From Anisodus tanguticus (taxonomy: Eukaryota; Streptophyta; Magnoliopsida; Solanales; Solanaceae): 64,000 bases of DNA. The translations under genes were made by a program, and so were the position numbers. The notes below the pieces were generated by a model that saw only the letters and a program-made list of their open reading frames with translations, was not told the DNA's origin and made no database searches. Positions 54,825 through 64,000 of the stretch are shown piece by piece; position 1 is the stretch's first letter, and every line of letters begins with the position of its first letter. The DNA is taken from NCBI GenBank assembly GCA_034509755.1, contig CM067549.1:40003305-40067304 (forward strand), read 5' to 3'.

Positions 54825-56991
54825 TGTTACATCCCAAACTTCTGTATGTGGGGTTCGTCGTGAGTGATTTGACTAAAGTCCAAGGAAAGGATCAACTTAA
54901 AAATTAAATAAAGCAATCACATTGGAATTTAAGGAGTTGCAAAAAAAAGTTTAAGAAATGATAAGTTCATCGTACTTCGTCTCGCTGCGTCGATTGCATC
55001 ATAAGTGAACTAATGTAAGTTCGGATGAGGTTTGGGACCATATGAGGGCAAGTAAGAATTTATGTAAAGTATTGAGAGTGTATCTAAAGGTTTCGGGATC
55101 AAGCGAATTGAATAAATTAAGTTCGTTGAATCTTGGGGGAAAGGTAGGCAAAATTTTGAACAGGATTTCAGCCCAACTTTCTGGAGGTATATCTTCTAGT
55201 ATATAAAGAATTATGGGATGCATAACCTATCTAAATTCAAGTTTAGAGAGTTTTATTTCAAATGCAATAGATAGTTCACCAACCGAAGAAGTACGGTGCC
55301 ATGTACGACCCGTACAAAAAAGAACAGTGCCATGTACGACCGTACAAAAAAGTACGGATCGTACTTCAGAGCGTATATCTTAGTAGTGGCAGCTTTTAAT
55401 TCCCTATAAATAGTTCCAATTCGACCTTGAGCTCATTTCCTCTTATTTTCCTAACCCTAAACTGATCTCAAAGTCTCTCTAAGAGGTTTTGAATGATCCT
55501 AAGTCAAATCAAAGGACAAACTATATAATTCCATCGTAAAGAATCTCGTGGTTATCACAAAATCGTCTTTCTCCTCATTGTATTTATTCTTGTAGAATTC
55601 TTGGTGGTGAAGTAAGCTTGAATTTAAATTACTTCTGGTGTTTTGAGGTAAGTGTCGCCTTCTCCTTCTTGTTCTTAAGTCTATACAAGTGTAAGAGGAT
55701 GAATTGCTGGGGAAACCTAGTAGGACTAGTTCTTGAAGTATTACATCTTGCTTGTTGTATTTTTGGCATATTTGTATGAGGTTGTGAGTGTGGTGTGGAG
55801 TTGCTGGAGTGTCAGCATGTTGTATAGGAGAGGAAGAAGGATGGGAGAAGTTTATTGTGTTGCTATATGATTAGAAATGGCCATAGAAGAGTACATGAAA
55901 TCTATGTATGCTAGGTGTTTGATAAAATGTCTCAACGAGTTTCCTTATGAATTACGAATCCATTATTGATAAAAATCATTCGTATAAAGTAGATAATCAT
56001 CCATAGAGCGTACAAGGACTAGTGGGATCCATATAGCTACAACGACTATGTATGTAGGGCTAACTTCTTCCTTTGGCATAATTTTGGTATAACACTTCCT
56101 TAAAATGACATTTTTCTTATTAAGCTTGAGATGACCATGTTCCTTTTTTGTTGAAGTAGTTGATGCCCATAATATTCCCCTTATCAGTAGTACTTCCTAT
56201 GCTCTATACATCTCTTGTCAGTTGGTTGAACGTTGATTAACGTACCGACAATAATGATATTCAAAAGATAACAACCATAGGTCACTCCGACTCGGTTTAT
56301 GGTATCCCTTGAGGTTTATCTTGCATTGCACCTATATATATGTATCTATTTTCTTACTGAGTCATGCTATAGTCGATCGGACATACACTTATACGTGCAC
56401 ACCAATGCAGTTGGGTATGACATTACCGAGTCCTATATGGTCAGGTACGTTATGATGAGATTGCCCCATAGAGAGGCTTGATACTATATTATATGACCCC
56501 ATAGAGTGGGACAATTTTACTTACATGTATATATTCATGATTATGTTAGTTGTATGCCCTCAACGACCTTTCTGAGTTTCAGGGTGATTTCTATACCCTT
56601 CTCTTATATTACATTCCTTATTTATATGTTTTACCTGCCTTACATACACAATACATTCTTTCGTACTGACGTCCCTTTTTGGGGCATTGTATTTTGTGCT
56701 CGCAGGCACATATAGACAGGCGGACGTACCTCCATTATATGGTATCTGCTTTCAGCTGCTGGTAGTCGCACTCCACTTCTCTGGAGTTGCTGTACAGAGT
56801 CAGTATGCAATTTATATATCTATATGGTTATTTTAGGTATGTCGGGGACATGTTCCGACTTGATGACATATGTTAGTACTCTTAGAGGTTTGTAGACTAG
56901 ATGTTGCTGTATATATGTTATATGTGGCCTTGTCAGCCTTTGTCAGCCCTTGGCAGTTGTTAGTGTACGTGTTATAGCCTTGCCGGCCTTG

Positions 56992-57031
<40 letters not shown>

Positions 57032-57207
57032 ATATTAGTTTGGGGCAGCCATTTATACAGGTTGTTATAAACAGATCTTCTAGCATATTGTCATTCTGAG
57101 GCCTCGTTGGCCCAGCCAGTTATGTACACAGGTCATGATATACAGGTGGTACGCTCGGGCCGTTCAACACCGAGTGCCGGCCACACCCACAAGGTTGGGG
57201 TATGACA
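54825..57207 (+). repeat. Ty3/gypsy LTR, plus orientation (2,383 bp)
   Basis: TGTTACATCCCAAACTTC to GGTTGGGGTATGACA. It is the inverted copy of 61165-63652, similar along its whole length. It holds two units plus a partial of a palindromic repeat (55291-55367), a TATA box CTATAAATAG at 55404-55413, and a (TA)n run at 56993-57029. No primer-binding site lies after 57207. Confidence 0.88.
55404..55413 (+). promoter_or_regulatory. LTR TATA box (left copy)
   Basis: CTATAAATAG, about 37 bp after the GTAC-palindrome repeats; the same block is at 62963-62972 on the minus strand in the other LTR. Confidence 0.65.
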
Positions 57208-60200
57208 ACCATCTATTTATCTTGAATTTAAAAGGGTTAGCCATAACTTACCTTACCTGTTTCCTGTCAAAGGCTGGGCTGCATCCGTTACATCTGCCTC
57301 AAGAACATTGCCTATGCACGATACATAAGATAAGCTTGATAGATAAGATAGAAATAGGGAAATCGCATTGCACGAGTGTCATTATAACCTCTTACCCGGA
57401 ATAAACAAAGGTACTTAGATTTCGTATCTTTCTTAACTTCTTAAATCATCTCTTCTACCCCATTGCTTCCTTCACAACACCCCAATTGGAGGCTATCTCT
57501 TTAGTTCACAATTTTTGGACTCGCCTATATAGAATAGGAATTGAGATATCTTCATAAGAAAAATTCTCTGTACTCTGAACACCCTCGACTAGTGATATAT
57601 GAAATGAATCTCCTATATACTTCCATAACATCGATATGTGAAAAGTTGATCAAACTTCCTTTTACTCCTGGATGTAACTCAAGCTCATAGGTCACTTGGC
57701 CAAATCTCTGAGTACTCACCCACATTCCAATATATTTGGGGTTAAACTTTGCTCTCATGTAAGAATACTCAATCATGAACAACGTTCTTTAAGTCTTGGT
57801 GTCGTGCATCAGCAGGTGATTCCTGGCAATCCTGGATTATTAATATTTACTCCTGAAGGGGCTTTATTTCCTTGACCTCTTTGTGGGTTAACACCAGTTT
57901 ACGCAACTCCTATTTTCTCATGTTGAATCAATCAAGGGATGATTTACATTTTTTACCACACAAGCCCTCATAAGGATCCGTTTAGATGTTAAGATGGTAA
58001 CTACTATGATACATAATTCTTTGTGGGGTAAGTGATCTTCCCACTCTCCTTTCAAACCTAGTATACTTGCCTGCAACAAGTTATCGAGTGTCTATATCAT
58101 GCTTTCGGCCTGGTCACTTATCTAACATAAAATTATAATAGGGCTTTTTCTGTGATCCCCACCTTTCTGAAGGAATCTCTAGAAGTTCACCGTAACTAAG
58201 CTCCTTTATCTGAGATAGTAGACATTGGAATGTACTAAAGTCGTATGGCCTCCTTTTATACATTTTACTTATATGACCCTCGTCTATGTGGATGGTTAAT
58301 TCTGACGAGAAATGGGTTAATCTTACAAATTTGTCGATCATCAATCATTTGGGTAGCATTTTTGATAAGAGCGGGGTAAATTCATACTGAACCTTACCTT
58401 TGAACTTCCTTTCTATTCCTTCGTCAGGGACTCTATTCTCTGTATTGGCTCTCCGGGCTTTGATATTCTATCTTTACCTACTGACCATTGGGTTATTATG
58501 CCAAAACTCGGCAAAGCTTATCTTCATGTTATTACATCAATACATGCCTTCAGTACCCTAGTACATTTTCATCGAACTAATAGCGGGAATAATGCGCCTT
58601 CGCTCAAGCCTTGCTCCAGAAACTAGTTAAATCTGGGGCACACAATTGACCTGGGTTTCGGAGAACTCCACCTCCCTTAACTCGAATATTGGCTTCCTTT
58701 GCTATGAGACTTTTTTATAGTACCGACTTTGTGTTCTCATATTGTTACTATTTTATCCTTTCCATGGGGGCGACACTATTACCTTCTCATTACAATCTTA
58801 TTATTATTAGGGCTCTGGAATTGGGTCCTTAAACTTGCTAACTGTGAAGCTCTTTAGTTAACCTTCTCCTTCTTCGACCTCTAGATAAGCTAAACTGCCC
58901 ATACATCCTTTTTTATGTTGCCCTGAAGGCTATTGGTTTATTCTGTTAAACTCTCTCTTTTAAATTGTAACATGACAGAATCCTTTTATATTGTTATCCT
59001 TTCACTTTGACCACCAAGGGTGCTATTTCCAAGTTCTGGTTAGTAACTCTGGCTTCTAAACCATATTTCTCTAAAAGAGGACCTATCATCTGAACTTGCC
59101 TTTCTTTACCCTTTTTGTTCCAAAGAAGTATTATCCTCTTTTAAGAAGGCTCATAGGCTTCAATATCATTGCAACTCATCCTGGGAGCCCCTTTACCATT
59201 AGTAGGTGAAATGCATCTCAATTTTTAGCTATTGTCGCCTAAAGATATCACGTCATACCTCTAACGCATGCTCATTATTTATGGCCCTGAGTTATGGGTC
59301 CAAAACTTTCCTTGGATTTCCTAACTGTTCTCAATCTTGATCGACCCCATTTCCTCATTCATTCTAGGTATGCACATCACAATACATTTGATTTATTTCA
59401 ACCTCAATCCTCTAGGAGTTTCTTATATACTTTATCCTTAAGTTTCACTCTGGGTTATAACCTTGGTCATTTATTCAATCAACACCTCAAACGGTAGCTA
59501 TTAATGTATTACTCATTAGATATATACTTATACTTAAACCACTGTATTTGGAGTAATCTCTTTTTTTTTACTTCTTAGCTGACATCTCTCAATAATATAC
59601 TTTTAGCAATCCCATCTTCGTATATCCTTATAGGATCTTTGGAACTTTTAACTGCCTGCCATTATCCTCCTAACTTCATATCCACCTCCGCTCTGGCAAT
59701 ACCAATTATGAGGATTTTTTTGATTGCTCGCATTCCCTTCCAGGTTTCTCAGCCCCTTAGCTTGCTTTACTTTATGCTAGCCCCTTTTGTGTAGTTATTT
59801 TCCATCTGAATTATTTCTTGAGAGTTATGATCACTTGTTGGTGAGGTTAAAACTTCAAGCTCTTAGACCATTCCATACTGTAGAATTTTGTATTGACTGG
59901 CGGCTCTTCTGGTCTTATGGCTAGCCTTCTTTTAGGTTCCACATGTATCATTTTCCATCTTAACTTAATTTACCCATTTTATTCATTAATTCTAAATACC
60001 CTTTTTAGGCTTATATACCTTTGTCTTCACTTACATATTATGCTCTTCTTTTCTGAGCCTTATATATCTAATGGCTCTTACTATTGCTTAATTTATTTAA
60101 CTAGGAGGTTGCTACTATCTTCTCAACTAAACATTTACTTCTTCTTGTCCTCTGGTTTACTTGGCTACCAACTTGTCGTATTACTATCATATGACTTTTT

Positions 60201-61164
60201 GTTATTTCTCTTATTGCTCACATGTCCCACCTATACTTGTATCATCCCTTTGCTATCAATCTTACTTCTTACCTTAGCCCTGATATTCATAATAAAACAT
60301 TCTTTCACTTTTAACTCCTCCTCCTTTAATCGGGCCTATCTCCAAGGCACTTACTATTTCTGCTTTGCTTTAAACAAGAGCCTTCCTGAGGTGAAACATT
60401 TACCTTGCACACCAAAGTTCCAATACCTAACCCTAAATCTTCAAGACCTTCAAAGGTCATATTCAATTAACAATTTCCGTGTACATCATGTATATATCTT
60501 CTAGAGGGGGGGGGGGTGCCTTTAATGTAATTGTACTATTCTTCAGTATTGCCTCTGCTAAAGATCATTCTAACCGTTATTAGCTCTCATTCTTTCTAAA
60601 ACTATGTTTATCGATGTCGGTAAATCACAAGTTGGAATAGGTAATTGTCATTATGGTTCTACCGCTACTGACGACACGATAAAAATATTACATAATTCTA
60701 CCTGAATATTAATCTCCTTACAATCCTCTGCGTTCAGATGTTTTGTACCTTCTTTACTCTACTCATTGCGTATCCTAAAACCAACACTTTACCTTTTTAG
60801 GCTTTCGTTATCTCTTCTGCATATGAGTGACACAAATGCTCATACTCTGAAACTTTAACATAATACTCGCACTTCTGGTGTATCAATAGTCTAGTAGGGG
60901 TTTTTCATTTGCTGGCTATGAATGTGAACTAACCGAAGTCTTTCTGTTAATCGACATTATTGAAATAGTATAAGGCACTAGCTAGACTCGAGTTCTTAAG
61001 ACTCAACTCTATTGGATGATCTATGAGATGAAAGAATGGAAATCATACCTAAATGCCCTGTAGCCTCATGATTATAAGTGTGGTGCACAACATACCCATA
61101 AACAAGACTCTACTAGACACAACTTGAAGACTCCCTAGGAAAAACCTAGCTATGATACCAAGTC
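57208..61164 (-). pseudogene. Decayed Ty3/gypsy interior (gag-pol remnants)
   Basis: The minus strand carries relics of a gypsy polyprotein. The integrase core at about 58000-58400 reads, across frames, PMSTISDKGA and later a TDGQAES-like segment (near 58110), then LLQASILGLKGEWEDHLP. The integrase C-terminal region is at 57552-57782: KFNPKYIGMWVSTQRFGQVT, YELELHPGVKGSLINFSHID, matching the GKLSPRYIGPFEI...HPVFHVS block. RT and gag (expected at about 58.5-61.1 kb) are too decayed to place. Frames at 59893-60504 and elsewhere on the plus strand are complement artefacts. Stops are numerous. Confidence 0.65.
61149..61160 (-). promoter_or_regulatory. Primer-binding site of the minus-strand gypsy element
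   Basis: TGGTATCATAGC on the minus strand, three bases inside the LTR end at 61165, close to the initiator Met tRNA complement TGGTATCAGAGC. Confidence 0.65.
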
Positions 61165-61334
61165 TGTCACACCCCAATCTTGGGGGTGTGGTCGGGACTC
61201 TGTGCCTAAACAGCCCCATCGTACCATCTATATATCATGACCTGTGTAGATAACCATTTGGGCCAACGAGGCCTCAAAATGACAATATGATAGGAGATCT
61301 GTTTTTAACAACTTATATAAATGCCAGCCCCAAA

Positions 61335-61396
<62 letters not shown>

Positions 61397-63652
61397 CACA
61401 AGGTCGACAAAGCAATAACATGTATACTAACAACTAACAAGGGCCGACAAGGCCACACAAAATGTATATACAACAACCTCTAGTCTACAAGCCTCTAAGA
61501 GTACAAACATATGTTATCAAGTCGGGACAGGGCCCCGACATACCTAAAATAACCATAAACATATATAAAAGTGCCTACCGACTTTATATAGCAACTCCAG
61601 AGAAGTGGAGTGCGACTATCAGCAGCTGAAAGCATATACCCTACGGTGAAGGTATGTCCATCTGTCTATCTGTGTCTACGGGCATGAAATACAGCACCCC
61701 AGAAAGGGACGTCAGTATGAAAGAATGTACTGAGTATGTAAGGCAGGTAAAACATATAAATAAAGAATGTAATGTAAGAGAAACATATAGAAATCAACCT
61801 AAAACTCAAAAAGTCTGTTGAGGGCATACAACTGACATAATCATGAATATATGCATGTAAGTATAATCGGCCCACTCTATGGGACCATATAATATAATAT
61901 CAAGCCTCTCTGTGGAGCAATCTCATCATAACGTACTTGGACATATAGGACTCAGTAATGTCATACCAACTGCATTGATGTGTACGTATAAGTGCCTGCC
62001 CGACCGACTATAACGTGGCTCAGTAAGAAAATAAATACATATAAATAGGTGCAATGCAAGATAAACCTTAAGGGATACCATAAATCGAGTCGGAGTGACC
62101 TATGATCATTATCCTCCGACTATCGTTATTGTTGCTACGTTCATCAACTTTCAACCAACTAACAAGAGATGTATAAAGAATGAGAAGTACTACTGATAAG
62201 GGTCATATAAGGGACATGAACTACTTCAACAAGAAAGGAACATGGTCATCTCAAGCTTAACAAGAAGAGTGTCATTTTAAGAAAGCGTTTATACCAAAAT
62301 CATGCCAAAGGAAGAAGTTAGCCCTACATACATTGTCGTTGTAGATATATGGATCATACGAGTCCTTGTATACTCTACGAACGATTATCTACATTATACG
62401 AATGATTTGTATCAATAACGGATTCGTAATTCATAAGGAAACTCATGATATTTTATCAAACACCTAGCATACGTAAATGTCAGGTACTCTTTTATGACCA
62501 TTTGTACTCATATAGCGATACAATAACTTCTCCCATCCTCCTTCCTCCCTTATACAATATGTTGACACTCCAGCAACTCCATATCACACTCACAACCTCA
62601 TACAAACAACCCAAAATCACAACAAGCAAGATGCAATACTTTAAGAACTAGTCCTATTAGTTTTCCCCAACAATTCATCCTTTTACACTTGTATAAAAAT
62701 AAGAACAAGAAGGAGAAGGTGTACTTACCTCAAACCACAAGAATTAATTCAAATTCAAGCTTGCTTCACCACCAACAATTCTCTAACAATTAATATAACG
62801 ATGAGAAAGACGATTCTACGATAACCACAAGATTCTTTACGATGGATTTGCGTAGTTTGTCCTTTGATTTGGCTTAGGATCATTCAAAACCTCTTAAAGA
62901 GAGTTTGGGATCAGTTTAGGAATATGAAAATAAGAGGTAATGCGCTCAAGGTCGAATTGGACCTATTTATAGGAATTAAAAGCTGCCACTGCCAATATAT
63001 ATGCTGGGAAATACGGGACATACTTTTTTTGTACGGCCGTACATGGCACCGTACGTTTTTGTACGATCGTACATGGCACCGTACTTTTTTGTATAGGCCG
63101 TACATGACACCATACTTTTTTGTACGGGCCGTACATGGCACTATACTTTTTTGTACGGGCCGTACATGGCACTATACTTTTTTTTATGGGCCGTACATGA
63201 CACCATACTTCTCCAATTAGCGAACTATCTATTGCATTAGAAACTCTATGAACTTGAATTTAGATAGGTTATGCAACCCATAATTTCTTATATAATAGAA
63301 GATATACTTCCCAAAAGTTTTGCCAAAATCCTGCCTTTCCCCGAGTTTCAATGAACTTAATTTCTTCGATTCGCTTAATCCAGAAACCTTTAGATACACT
63401 CTCAATACTTTACATAAAGTCTTACTTACCCTCATATGGTCCGACAACTCATCCAAACTTACATTATTTCTCTTACGATGCAATCGACGTAACGAGATAG
63501 ACTACGATGAACTTATCATTTCTCAAACTTTTTTTGCAACTCCTTAAACTCCAATATGATTGATTTTATCTAATTCTTGAGTTGATTCTTTCATTGGACT
63601 TAAGTCATCTCACTCACGATGAAACCCACATACAAAAGTTTGGGATGTAACA
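61165..63652 (-). repeat. Ty3/gypsy 5' LTR, minus orientation (2,488 bp)
   Basis: On the minus strand it runs TGTTACATCCCAAAC to GGGGTGTGACA. It contains six palindromic 31-bp repeats (63022-63206), a TATA box at 62963-62972 and a (TA)n run at 61338-61394. The primer-binding site next to it shows it is the 5' LTR of the decayed interior. Confidence 0.9.
63022..63206 (-). repeat. Six tandem 31-bp palindromic repeats in the LTR promoter
   Basis: Units at 63022, 63053, 63083, 63114, 63145 and 63176 (30-31 bp). The plus-strand consensus is ACTTTTTTGTACGGGCCGTA then CATGGCACYRT. Each unit centres on GTACGG(G)CCGTAC-type dyads. Units four and five are identical. The array ends about 50 bp upstream of the TATA box. 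Confidence 0.9.
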
Positions 63653-63689
63653 ATAATGATGTGGATATACATATTGAAGGTTATTGACT

Positions 63690-63873
63690 AGTAAGTCTGT
63701 TTAAGAAAGAACATAAGACTTTTGAAATTTGTGATCCAAAATAAGTCTTAGATATTTGTGTCGATATAAATTATCCCATAAAGATAAATTATTTCTAAAT
63801 ATATAAAGGTGACGTTCTTTTTTGGACAGACTAAAAAGAAAATGATGCCACATAAATTGCGACAGAGGGAGTA
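63690..63873. mobile_element. Stowaway-like MITE fragment
   Basis: The right end CACATAAATTGCGACAGAGG followed by GAGTA is the reverse complement of a TACTCCCTCTGTCGC-type Stowaway terminus. The interior phrases AAAATAAGTCTTAGATATTT and ATAAATTATCCCATAAAG recur in the MITE at 35049-35266 in similar form. The left terminus is not recognisable. Confidence 0.7.
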
Positions 63874-64000
63874 CATCGTATATTTGCATTATTTGGCTTT
63901 ACATAATCTAAGGATCGGGTGCATGATATATTGACCTCTTAATCTCGGGAGCATGATTTTGGGATTGGGAGGCTTGGACCCGATAAGATCTAAAGGATAT
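63874..64000. other. Unassigned window end
   Basis: No feature recognised. Confidence 0.3.

Noticed and set aside
59893..60504. A 203-residue hydrophobic plus-strand frame that could look like a membrane protein
   Set aside because: It lies within the minus-strand gypsy interior; hydrophobic frames are expected on the pyrimidine-rich complement. No membrane-protein family motif was recognised.
55291..63206. The 31-bp palindromic array as a CRISPR-like array
   Set aside because: Units are adjacent with no unique spacers, in a plant LTR; a tandem repeat, not CRISPR.
62864..63220. Plus-strand frame with repeated YGRTWHRTFLY-like units, resembling a repeat protein
   Set aside because: The units are translations of the 31-bp LTR promoter repeats, whose length (30-31 bp) does not keep a reading frame across all units.
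48135..63657. The same flank pair GTAAT/ATAAT at copia E and at the inverted gypsy pair
   Set aside because: Short AT-rich words recur by chance; no evidence that the two insertions are linked.

Overview
This is eukaryotic nuclear DNA from a dicot plant, most likely Solanaceae. The family call rests on RTE LINEs and SINE-like 3' tails ending in TTG repeats after a CACTGGGT-type motif, and on Stowaway and hAT MITEs of types common there. The genus cannot be told. There are no bacterial-type operons. Almost everything recognisable is transposable-element sequence, much of it nested and broken.

Only one ordinary host gene is clear: a four-exon cytosolic 40S ribosomal protein S19 gene on the minus strand at 39185-41012. 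Its splice sites are canonical, its reading frame is intact, and a telo-box and a site II motif lie just upstream.

Layout. 1-2.3 kb: a broken DUF4283-type gene (minus) split by a 5'-truncated RTE LINE. 3.15-4.3 kb: a small LTR element whose right LTR is split by a SINE/LINE-end fragment. 5.6-7.2 kb: a mosaic of plastid DNA (psbB, rps18, 23S rRNA). 9.2-11.9 kb: a second RTE LINE. 12.6-21.8 kb: a complete-length but inactive Ty1/copia element A (minus) with 1.5-kb LTRs and a TATAT target duplication. 21.9-25.5 kb: a 5'-truncated copia B (plus). 26.4-34.6 kb: copia C (plus), whose gag is split by a 4.2-kb solo LTR at 27504-31717. 35.0-37.2 kb: a Stowaway MITE, then a second Stowaway MITE invaded twice, in opposite orientation, by a hAT-like element, giving a 1.57-kb palindrome. 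39.2-41.1 kb: RPS19. 41.6-46.5 kb: copia D (minus) with nearly identical 206-bp LTRs. 48.1-53.3 kb: copia E (plus). 53.5-53.9 kb: a TRIM-like element. 54.8-63.7 kb: two 2.4-2.5-kb LTRs of one Ty3/gypsy family in inverted orientation around decayed pol sequence. 63.7-63.9 kb: a Stowaway fragment.

The copias fall into three groups: A alone, B with D, and C with E. All carry stops or frameshifts, so none looks autonomous. The window reads as an insertion-rich intergenic region around one housekeeping gene. I found no convincing new gene system. The most unusual structures are the double hAT insertion with three identical 8-bp target copies, and the inverted gypsy LTR pair, whose promoter-proximal 31-bp palindromic repeats differ in copy number between the two LTRs.
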